Shown piece by piece: positions 55,924 to 63,276 of a DNA stretch of 63,276 nt. The translations under genes were made by a program, and so were the position numbers. The notes beneath the pieces are model-generated. The model had not been told where the DNA came from. It did not search any database and saw only the letters and a program-made list of their open reading frames with translations. This DNA is from Pseudomonadota bacterium (GTDB lineage: Bacteria > Pseudomonadota > Alphaproteobacteria > Acetobacterales > Acetobacteraceae), in NCBI GenBank assembly GCA_018240405.1, contig JAFEFW010000002.1, positions 1 to 63,276 of the forward strand, in the 5' to 3' direction. How positions within the stretch are numbered: position 1 is the stretch's first letter; every line of letters begins with the position of its first letter.

Positions 55924-57275
55924 GCGATCAGTCTCTCCTGGACTAGAGTTCCTGCGAGGGAGTTTGGATGAGCCGCAACGATTCGGACCAAGACTTCATT
56001 GCCGATCAGGTCAGCATGACCTTGCAGATGGACGGGATGAAGAAATGGTGACCGTCCGACGACTTGGCCAGGGTGCCGGCCGGGCCCGGTGAACAATACT
56101 GGCATGGTCAGGCCAACGCAGGACTGGGCGAAGCTGGCCTGTTGTTCGCGCAGCAACGCCTGCAACGCCTGCAGGCGGCGATCCTTCTCGGGCTCCGCCA
56201 CCTGGCGGGGCGCGCCGGCGGCAGGGGTGCCGGGACGGGATGAATACTTGAAGCTGTAGGCTTGCGCGAAATTGACGTCTCGCACGAGGGCCATGGTGGC
56301 CTCGAAATCCGCCTCGGTCTCGCCGGGATGGCCGACGATGAAGTCGGACGACAGCGCCAGATCCGGTCGCGCTGCGCGCAGGCGGTCGACGATCCGCCGG
56401 TAGTCGGTGCCGGTATGCTTGCGGTTCATCGCCTCCAGGATGCGGTCGGATCCGGACTGCACTGGCAGGTGCAGGAACGGCATCAGCGCGGGGATGTCGC
56501 GGTGCGCCGCGATCAGGTCGTCGTCCATGTCGCGCGGGTGGGACGTGGCGTAACGCAGCCGCGGCAGGTTCGGGATATTGGCGAGTTCCCGTAACAGACG
56601 GCCGAGGCCCCAGGTGGAGCCGTCCGGCGCCTCGCCGTGCCAGGCGTTGACGTTCTGGCCGAGCAGGGTGATCTCGCGGGCGCCCTGGGCGACGAGGTGC
56701 CGGGCTTCGCGCAGGATCGCCGCGGCCGGGCGCGATTGCTCCGCGCCGCGGGTATAGGGCACGACGCAGAAGGAGCAGAACTTGTCGCAGCCTTCCTGGA
56801 TGGTCAGGAACGCGGTGACTCCCTGCGGCGTGGTACTGTCCGGCAGGTGGTCGAACTTGTCCTCCGCCGGGAACTCCGTCTCAATCACCGCCCCGCCCGC
56901 CCGGCTGGCGCGCGCGACCATTTCCGGCAACCGGTGATAGGTCTGCGGACCAAGGACGATGTCCACATACGGTGCACGGGCGAGAATCTCGGCGCCTTCC
57001 GCCTGCGCAACGCAGCCCGCGACGGCAAGGATCATATGGCCGCCGGAGGCTTCCTTCAGCCGGCGCAGGCGGCCAAGTTCGGAGAACACCTTCTCGGCTG
57101 CCTTGTCGCGGATATGGCAGGTGTTGAGGATGACCATGTCGGCCCCATTGGGCGTTTCGGCTGGTGCATAGCCGAGCGGGGCGAGCACGTCCGTCATCCG
57201 GCCGCTGTCATACACGTTCATCTGGCAGCCCCAGGTGATGACGTGGAGACGCTTGCGATCGGGAAGGCTGGTCAA
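55920..57275 (-). CDS. miaB: tRNA-2-methylthio-N6-dimethylallyladenosine synthase
   Basis: 451 residues from a TTG at 57275 with GGAG 8 bp upstream; no ATG is available near the conserved N-terminus, and a TTG at 57422 is too far. The N-terminal cluster cysteines are in [21 protein letters not shown] and [10 protein letters not shown]; the radical SAM motif is CDKFCSFC; a TRAM domain ends the protein. It thiomethylates A37 of tRNAs reading UNN codons. Confidence 0.95.
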
Positions 57276-57484
57276 GGGGCACGCTCCGCACTGCCCTGCC
57301 GGACCGTTCCGGCCTGGGGAGCGGGAGGAATGGGCATGCGAATCGTCGTGGTCAAGCGCAACAGCGCGGTTTTGCCTCCTGAACGGGCGATAGTCTGAGA
57401 TTATCCACAGGGGGCGTGTCAACCACCCGATTGAATGCCATGCTTTGCCAGCCGGCGTGCCGCGCCGGATGATCGGGGGACAGC

Positions 57485-58864
57485 ATGAGCGACGCCGGGT
57501 TTTCTGCCTTCCTCTCTGCCATCTGGACCGGGACGGGCGGCGCGCCGGACGCGCTGCGGCATGTGACGCAGACCGGGACCGGAGCGCTGCCCTCGGTGTT
57601 CGCGGTCACCGACCTTGCTGCGGGGTCGATCGGCGCGGCGGGGCTGGCGGCGGCGGAACTGCTCGCGGCCCGGCATGACATGTGGCCTGCGGTCCATGTG
57701 GACCGGCGGCTGGCCTCCTTCTGGTTCGGAATGACGCTCCGACCCGAGGGTTGGGCGCTGCCGCCTGCCTGGGATTCGATCGCTGGCGACTACGCTGCTG
57801 CGGATGGCTGGATCCGCCTGCATACCAACGCCCCGCACCACCGGGCCGCGGCGCTCGCGGTGCTGGGTGTGGCGGAGGACCGGGCCGCTGTGGCGCAGGC
57901 GGTCGAGCGTTGGACGACGGCGGAACTCGAGGCGGCGGTGGTCGCACAGGGCGGCTGCGCCGCGGCAATGCACACACTGGACGAATGGGCGGCGCATCCA
58001 CAGGGTGCCGCTGTCGCTGCCGAACCGTTGGCCTGGGTCGAGCCGACAGACCCCGCAGCCGCGTCCGTCTGGCCCGTGCCGCGCGACCGCCCGCTGCGCG
58101 GCGTGCGGGTGCTGGATCTGACCCGCGTGCTCGCCGGCCCGGTGGCGACGCGCTTCCTCGCCGGCCTCGGTGCCAAAGTGCTGCGCATCGACCCGCCGGA
58201 CTGGGACGAACCCGGCGTTGTCCCCGAGGTCGTCCTGGGCAAGCGCACCGCTCGGCTGGACCTGCGATCGGCCGAGGGGCGGGCGGTGTTTGAGCGTCTG
58301 CTGGCCGAGGCCGACGTGCTGGTGCACGGCTACCGGTCCGATGCGCTGGAACGGCTCGGTCTGGGGCCGGAGCGGCGGCGGGTGCTGCGGCCGGGGCTGG
58401 TCGATGTGTGCCTGGACGCGTACGGCTGGACCGGCCCGTGGCGGACGCGGCGCGGCTTCGACAGTCTGGTGCAGATGAGCAGCGGTATTGCAGACGCCGG
58501 CATGCGGCGGCTGGGGAAGGAGAAGCCGTTCCCGTTGCCGGTGCAGGCGCTGGACCACGCCTGCGGCTACGCCATGGCGACGGCGGCACTGCGCGGTCTG
58601 ACCCGGCGGCTGGTGAGCGGGCAGGGGTCGGCGTCCCGGCTGTCGCTGGCGCGGATCGCGGCGCTGCTGACGTCTGTGCCGGCGGCGGATGAACCGGCGC
58701 TGTCGCCAGAGACGTCGGACGATCTGGCGCCGGCGGTGGAGGCGACCGGTTGGGGGCCAGCGCGGCGGGTCCGGGCGCCGGTGGCAATCGAGCGCGCGCC
58801 GCTGGCATGGGATGTGCCGGCTGGGCCGTTGGGGGCGGGGGCGCCGGGGTGGGTATCGTCATAA
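57485..58864 (+). CDS. Class III CoA transferase (CaiB/BaiF)
   Basis: 459 residues. The family signature region is [33 protein letters not shown], here in pieces [15 protein letters not shown] and [35 protein letters not shown] and [13 protein letters not shown]-type segments follow. It moves CoA between carboxylic acids. The N-terminal 200 residues form an extra half-domain as in other two-part members. It is a single gene, divergent from miaB. Confidence 0.88.
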   Translation: MSDAGFSAFLSAIWTGTGGAPDALRHVTQTGTGALPSVFAVTDLAAGSIGAAGLAAAELLAARHDMWPAVHVDRRLASFWFGMTLRPEGWALPPAWDSIAGDYAAADGWIRLHTNAPHHRAAALAVLGVAEDRAAVAQAVERWTTAELEAAVVAQGGCAAAMHTLDEWAAHPQGAAVAAEPLAWVEPTDPAAASVWPVPRDRPLRGVRVLDLTRVLAGPVATRFLAGLGAKVLRIDPPDWDEPGVVPEVVLGKRTARLDLRSAEGRAVFERLLAEADVLVHGYRSDALERLGLGPERRRVLRPGLVDVCLDAYGWTGPWRTRRGFDSLVQMSSGIADAGMRRLGKEKPFPLPVQALDHACGYAMATAALRGLTRRLVSGQGSASRLSLARIAALLTSVPAADEPALSPETSDDLAPAVEATGWGPARRVRAPVAIERAPLAWDVPAGPLGAGAPGWVSS

Positions 58865-59257
58865 TAGGTGTGCGCACACACCGGGTTGCCGCACCGCTTT
58901 TGAGGTGAAGCTGAAGCTGAGTCTGTCGCCTACCTCATCTTCTTGCATCAAGTGCAAGAGCCCGCACTGACGAACCCTTCGGCCATCGCGATGTGGGGGC
59001 GGATGTCGATCAGCCAGTGTCGCGTCCTGCTCAGAAGGCAGAGATCGCATCGGCGGTCACAGCAGGCCGCACGTAGGCTGCGGTTAGCCGGGACTCCTCG
59101 TGAACGGCACCGAAAGCCTGGCGTTAGAGTTGTTCGCCCGAGCTGTTGGTGGCACGGCCGGACTCGTGTACGCCTGACAGCACAGATAGGACAACCGGCA
59201 GCCAACGCGACGCAAAGCCGCGCGCGCCGCCCGCCTTTTCGTGCCACGGAGGCACCC
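58865..59257. other. Intergenic region with no gene seen
   Basis: 393 bp. An open frame continuous with the next gene runs back to 58943 but its translation lacks protein character. A GGAGG at 59248–59252 marks the true start of the next gene. Confidence 0.4.
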
Positions 59258-59746
59258 ATGCAGCCACCGACCTCTGCCGCTCGTCCCTACTCCACCATTG
59301 ACGGTCTTTCCGACGACGTCGTCGCCGACCTTCTGCGCACGACCAGGCGGATTGCCCTGGTTGGCGCGTCCACCAATCCCGGCAGAGCCTCGCACGGCGT
59401 AATGCGCTTCCTGTTGGAATGCGGCTATGACGTCACGCCGGTCAATCCAGACCATCTAGGCCACACGATCCATGGCCGTACCGTGGTCGCCACACTGGAT
59501 GAGGCGGCTCCGCTCGACATGGTGGATGTCTTCCGACGCAGCGCGTTCGTCGCTCCTGTCGTCGATAGCGCGATCCGGCTTGGCGCCAGGAGCGTCTGGA
59601 TGCAACTCAGGGTCATCGATGAGTCCGCCGCGGTGAAGGCGCGCGCGGCGGGCATTACGGTCGTAATGGATCGCTGTCCGGTGATAGAGGCCCGGCGGAT
59701 GAATCTGCAACTGGCAGGAATGGCGTTGCGGTCACGCTCTTCTTAA
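59258..59746 (+). CDS. CoA-binding domain protein (YccU-like)
   Basis: 162 residues from the ATG at 59258, with GGAGG 5 bp upstream. The Rossmann CoA-binding fold is seen as IALVGASTNPGRASHGVMRF, YDVTPVNPDHLGHTIHGR, MVDVFRRSAFVAPVV and SVWMQLRVIDESAAV, ending VVMDRCPVIEARR. Proteins of this type bind CoA; the role is not established. Confidence 0.9.
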   Translation: MQPPTSAARPYSTIDGLSDDVVADLLRTTRRIALVGASTNPGRASHGVMRFLLECGYDVTPVNPDHLGHTIHGRTVVATLDEAAPLDMVDVFRRSAFVAPVVDSAIRLGARSVWMQLRVIDESAAVKARAAGITVVMDRCPVIEARRMNLQLAGMALRSRSS

Positions 59747-59901
59747 TCGGTCTGCGCTGCCCGCACGCTCTTGAAGCTGCAGGTCAAGCCAGTACTGTCC
59801 GGTCGATCTTGTCGTAATCGATGGCCATAGCTGCTCCTCTGGTGCTGCTCCTCTGGTTGCTGGTGAGTGCCGACACTGATATCGTGGCACGCCCATCACA
59901 G

Positions 59902-59921
59902 TCTTACCTTTACTGGTAAGA
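59902..59921 (+). promoter_or_regulatory. Palindromic operator upstream of vapB
   Basis: TCTTACC, six bases, GGTAAGA: 7-bp perfect arms, 12 bp before the antitoxin start. This is the expected site for autorepression by an AbrB/MazE-type antitoxin. Confidence 0.6.
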
Positions 59922-59933
59922 AAGGCACTGCCA

Positions 59934-60191
59934 ATGCGGATTACCGCCAAGGGTCAGGTCACTATCCCTCAAGACATTCGAGAACGCGCGGGGCTTATGC
60001 CTGGCACGGATGTTGAGTTCCTGATCGATGCTTGCTCCCGCGCTGTTCGCCTGGTCAAGGCGACCACAAAGGGTGCCCGCCGGACCCGCGGCAAAAGACT
60101 GGTCGACAGCCTTCGCGGGCACGGGGACTTCAGGATGACCACCGATGAGATCGTCGCCCTGATGCGAGGCCCGTCCGCTGACGAAGGCTAA
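59934..60191 (+). CDS. vapB: AbrB/MazE-fold VapB antitoxin
   Basis: 85 residues. The swapped-hairpin DNA-binding N-terminus is MRITAKGQVTIPQDIRERAG with MPGTDVEFLIDACSRAVRLV, and the C-terminal tail (DSLRGHGDFRMTTDEIVALM) is the toxin-binding segment. Complete. The gene is 11 bp upstream of a broken toxin gene, so it may survive as a lone regulator or anti-toxin for another VapC. Confidence 0.9.
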   Translation: MRITAKGQVTIPQDIRERAGLMPGTDVEFLIDACSRAVRLVKATTKGARRTRGKRLVDSLRGHGDFRMTTDEIVALMRGPSADEG

Positions 60192-60202
60192 AGCCCGGCG
60201 CC

Positions 60203-60602
60203 ATGACCTTTGTGGATTCCAACGTCATCATCGATGTCCTGACGCGGGATCCTGACTGGCACGCTTGGTCGGAAGCCGCCCTCGCCGAGGCTGCCGATCG
60301 TGACGATATCGTGATAAATCCAATATCTATGCCGAGATCGCATCCGGGTTCCTGCCGATCGGTGAACTCAACCGTCATCCGGGCGCCGACAGGTTCCGCC
60401 GGCTGGCACTTTCCTACAAGGCTCGCTGCGTCGCTGGCCGAGCTTTCATGGAATACCGCAGGCGGGGCGGCGTCCGGACGTCACCGCTGCCAATTTCTAT
60501 ATTGCGGCGCATGCCGCTGTTTCGGGGCTCAGCCTGCTGACCCGCGATGCCCGCCGTTATGCCGGCTACTTCCCGAAGGTGCGGCTGATAACGCCGGACT
60601 AA
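60203..60602 (+). pseudogene. vapC: VapC PIN toxin, two frameshifts
   Basis: The first frame gives MTFVDSNVIIDVLTRDPDWH through DIVINPI. A shift near 60328 is needed to continue with YAEIASGFLPIGELNRH and on to AFMEYRRRGGVRTSPLP. A second shift near 60493 restores FYIAAHAAVSGLSLLTRDAR and YFPKVRLITPD before the TAA at 60600. Both look like one-base losses. Read this way, the full PIN domain is present but in three frames, so no intact toxin is made. Confidence 0.88.
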
Positions 60603-60683
60603 TCCAGGAAATGTCCGCACGCGCCGCTTGGCAAGCGCGCTGTGGCATCGCACCATCCGCGCCGCAAGCTACCGGAGCCCCGC

Positions 60684-61457
60684 ATGGTCGCCGTCGTTCA
60701 ATCGCTCTCCTCCACCACTGCCGAACAGCTTGAGTGGCAACTCCGCTGCGACATGGCCGCCGTGTTCCGCGTCGCCGCCCGCCTCGGCTGGAATGAGCAG
60801 ATCGGCAACCACAACTCACTGATGCTGCCGACGCGAACGCCGGACGAGAAACCGACCTTCCTGATCAACCCGCGCGGCTATCTGTTCCAGGAACTCACTG
60901 CCAGCAGCCTGATCGTCTGTGACCTCGACGGCAACGTGCTGCGCGGCAAGGGGGAACTGCGGAAGGTCGCGTTCCACATCCATTGCCGCATCCACCTGCA
61001 GAATCCGGCGGCGACCTGTGTCGTGCACGTCCACCCGCAATACCTCACCGCGCTGTCCATGCTGGCGGACCCGGAGATCACACTCTCCCACCACAACAAT
61101 CTGCTGCTGAACGATCGCATCGCCATCGACCAGCACGGCGACGCCCCCGCCGACAGCCATGCCGAGGGCGACCGCCTCGCCGCCGCGCTTGGCGACAAGT
61201 CGGTCCTGCTGATGGGCGGCCACGGCGTCACCGTCGTTGGTCCGACGGTGCATGAGGCATTCGACGAGTGCTTCATCGCCGAACGCACGGCGATGTACCA
61301 GGTCACCGCCATGTCCACCGGCCGCCCCCTGCGCGCGCTCGCGGACTCCGGGCGTCGCCGCTGGTCCGGCCCCTGGGGCGAGAAGGTGGATGCCCGCCTG
61401 CACCTCGATGCCTGGCGCCGCGTGCTGGACCGCGAGGAGCCTGATTACGCCAGCTGA
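60684..61457 (+). CDS. Class II aldolase/adducin family protein
   Basis: 257 residues from the ATG at 60684 with GGAG upstream. The zinc-site histidines are in TCVVHVHPQYLTALSML and LLMGGHGVTVVG, and NEQIGNHNSLMLPTR begins the fold. Members cleave sugar phosphates such as fuculose-1-phosphate or act on related hydroxyacids. Substrate unknown. The next gene starts at its end. Confidence 0.88.
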   Translation: MVAVVQSLSSTTAEQLEWQLRCDMAAVFRVAARLGWNEQIGNHNSLMLPTRTPDEKPTFLINPRGYLFQELTASSLIVCDLDGNVLRGKGELRKVAFHIHCRIHLQNPAATCVVHVHPQYLTALSMLADPEITLSHHNNLLLNDRIAIDQHGDAPADSHAEGDRLAAALGDKSVLLMGGHGVTVVGPTVHEAFDECFIAERTAMYQVTAMSTGRPLRALADSGRRRWSGPWGEKVDARLHLDAWRRVLDREEPDYAS

Positions 61458-61494
61458 TCGCCCCCGTTGGCACTGGCCGGTACTGCTCCGGCCA

Positions 61495-63276
61495 GTGTCC
61501 CCGGGCCTTGGTAGCACCGGCCTCACCGCAGGCGCGCCCGCCGCCGACATCGTCCTGGACGCGCGGCTGCCGGAACAGGATCTGCTGCGGCGCCTGGATA
61601 CCGGCCGTGACGGCCTGACCGAGACCGAGGCGGCCGCGCGCCTCCAGCGCGTCGGCCCGAATCAGGTGATGCGGGAGGCGGAGCAGAGCGCCTGGCTGGA
61701 ACTGGCGGCGCGGGCGAAAAACCCGTTGAACGCCCTGCTGTTGGGCTTGGCGCTGATCTCCTGGCTGACCGGCGATGCCAGGGCCGCCTTGGTCATCTGC
61801 TTCATCGTTGCGCTCAGCGTGCTGCTGTCCTTCGTGCAGGAGCACCGCTCCAGCCGCGCTGCCGCTTCGCTGCGCGCCATGGTGAAGACCCGGGTGGCGG
61901 TGCACCGGCGTGCCGAAGGCGGCGGCAGCCAGGTCGTGGACATCGCCATCGACCGGCTGGTGCCGGGCGACATTGTCAGCCTTGCGGCCGGCGATATCGT
62001 GCCTGCCGATCTGCGCCTGCTGGAAGCGCGCATCCTGCATGTGAACCAGGCGGCGCTGACCGGCGAGGCGCTGCCGGTCGACAAGTCGTCCGCTCCGCCC
62101 GACGGCTCGCCCGTGGAGCCATTTGAGGCCGCCAATCTCTGTTTCATGGGTAGCCATGTGGTCAGCGGGTCGGGCGTCGCCGTCGTGCTACGCACCGGCC
62201 AGGCAACGGCCTTCGGCCAATTGGCGGAGAGCCTCACCGGGCCGGCGCCCTCAACCAGTTTCGACCGCGGCGTCGCTCGCTTCACCTGGCTGATGATCCG
62301 CTTCATGGCGGTGCTGGTGCCCGCGGTGTTCCTGATCAACGGCCTGACGAAAGGCGACTGGCTGGAGGCGCTGCTGTTCGCGGTCGCCGTCGCCGTCGGG
62401 CTGACGCCGGAAATGCTGCCGATGATCGTTACGGTCAACCTCGCCAAGGGCGCACTGGCGATGGCGCGCAAGCGGGTGATCGTAAAACGCCTGCCGGCCA
62501 TTCAAAACTTTGGCGCAATGGATGTGTTGTGCACCGACAAGACCGGCACGCTGACGCAGGACCGCGTCATCCTGCAATACCACCTGGATTTCGAGGGCGA
62601 GGAATCCGACCGTGTCCTCGAATTCGCCTATCTCAACAGCTACCATCAGTCCGGCCTGCGCAACCTGCTGGATGAGGCGGTGCTGGCGCATGCCAATCGG
62701 CCGGAGCACACCGGCCACATTGCCAGCTACCAGAAAGCCGACGAGATACCCTTCGACTTCCAGCGGCGGCGTATGTCAGTGGTCCTTCGCCGTCCCGACG
62801 GCGTTCATCTGATGATCACCAAAGGCGCCGTCGAGGAGGTGTTGGGCATCTGCAACCGTTACGTCCTCGGTGATAGCGGCGGCACGCTCGATCCGCGGCA
62901 TCTGGTGGACGCCAAGCGGGAAATGGCAAAGCTGAATGCCGATGGGTTCCGTGTCGTTGCCGTGGCGTTCAAGGCATTCACCGATCCGCCCCCCGTCTAC
63001 GACGAGAGCGCGGAGCAGGGGCTGACGCTGCTCGGCTATGTCGCCTTCCTCGACCCGCCGAAGGAGTCCGTCGACGAAGCGCTGCGGCGCCTGGCGCGCG
63101 CGGGCGTCGGCGTGCGTGTTCTGACCGGCGATAACGACGTGATCACCCGAACGATTTGCCGGCAGGTCGGGCTGAGCGTGGATCGCATCGTCCTGGGCCA
63201 CGAACTCGATGCGATGGACGATGCCGCACTCAGCCAGGCGGTCGAGGAGGTTCCTGTCTTTGCCAAAATGACCCCG
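61495..63276 (+). CDS. mgtA: Magnesium-translocating P-type ATPase, N-terminal two-thirds (cut by window edge)
   Basis: About 594 codons visible, no stop before the edge. The phosphorylation motif is VLCTDKTGTLTQDRVIL; the actuator-domain TGE is in NQAALTGEALPVDKSS; the membrane PEML motif is VGLTPEMLPMIVTV; the nucleotide-domain KGA is MITKGAVEEVL; the hinge TGD is VRVLTGDNDVITR. These identify the MgtA/MgtB class. The start is unclear: a GTG at 61495, or an ATT/CTG start overlapping the aldolase end behind GAGGAG. Confidence 0.9.
   Translation, partial: MSPGLGSTGLTAGAPAADIVLDARLPEQDLLRRLDTGRDGLTETEAAARLQRVGPNQVMREAEQSAWLELAARAKNPLNALLLGLALISWLTGDARAALVICFIVALSVLLSFVQEHRSSRAAASLRAMVKTRVAVHRRAEGGGSQVVDIAIDRLVPGDIVSLAAGDIVPADLRLLEARILHVNQAALTGEALPVDKSSAPPDGSPVEPFEAANLCFMGSHVVSGSGVAVVLRTGQATAFGQLAESLTGPAPSTSFDRGVARFTWLMIRFMAVLVPAVFLINGLTKGDWLEALLFAVAVAVGLTPEMLPMIVTVNLAKGALAMARKRVIVKRLPAIQNFGAMDVLCTDKTGTLTQDRVILQYHLDFEGEESDRVLEFAYLNSYHQSGLRNLLDEAVLAHANRPEHTGHIASYQKADEIPFDFQRRRMSVVLRRPDGVHLMITKGAVEEVLGICNRYVLGDSGGTLDPRHLVDAKREMAKLNADGFRVVAVAFKAFTDPPPVYDESAEQGLTLLGYVAFLDPPKESVDEALRRLARAGVGVRVLTGDNDVITRTICRQVGLSVDRIVLGHELDAMDDAALSQAVEEVPVFAKMTP

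Overview
The window is a GC-rich alphaproteobacterial chromosome segment. Gene content and synteny (argS–SPOR–nagZ, proA–nadD–rsfS, trpG–trpD–trpC–moaC, miaB–phoH–ybeY–corC, a Hint-domain protein, DUF3141–pta–fabI–ackA) fit the Rhodospirillales and most likely an Acetobacteraceae-type bacterium. That placement is inference from recognised families, not from a database search. No CRISPR array, intact insertion sequence, integrase or prophage was seen.

Left part (1–15.7 kb): truncated nagZ, an SLC13-type permease sitting between nagZ and the SPOR/argS pair, a complete vapBC-like toxin–antitoxin pair, a collapsed transglutaminase-like pseudogene, a lone groEL paralogue with a CIRCE-like operator and no groES, an enoyl-CoA hydratase, two small envelope proteins (one of 25 residues), a P450, then proA–nadD–rsfS and a ZntB/CorA-like transporter. 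Next (16–21.7 kb) is a minus-strand catabolic block: acyl-CoA ligase, zinc alcohol dehydrogenase, MmgE/PrpD protein, DUF35 zinc-ribbon protein and a thiolase-like protein. tRNA-Arg(UCU) follows, then an AT-rich gap carrying a 56-residue membrane protein.

Centre (25.9–37.3 kb): the most interesting locus. An ECF sigma factor and ChrR-type anti-sigma pair is divergent from a flavin amine oxidase–DUF1365–cyclopropane-fatty-acid-synthase operon. On its own side follow a lipoprotein hydrolase, a DUF1295 membrane protein, a second Cfa-like methyltransferase, an FAD oxidoreductase, a membrane protein and a fatty-acid desaturase. The divergent promoter region holds a 26-bp inverted repeat whose two arms each carry TGATCC followed 17 bp later by GTA, as expected for two back-to-back ECF promoters. 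I read this as a photo-oxidative (singlet-oxygen) membrane-lipid remodelling locus, possibly including methylated or furan fatty-acid chemistry.

Right part (37.7–63.3 kb): DUF3141–phosphotransacylase–FabI–acetate kinase; a Hint-domain protein closed by a 16-bp perfect hairpin; moaC/trpC/trpD/trpG; a methyltransferase; a radical SAM protein; a sulfite-oxidase-like protein with glutathione peroxidase; UDGb with a NYN-domain protein; folK; corC/ybeY/phoH/miaB; a CoA transferase; a CoA-binding protein; a second VapBC locus whose toxin is broken by two frameshifts while antitoxin and operator palindrome remain; a class II aldolase; and a Mg2+ P-type ATPase running off the right edge.
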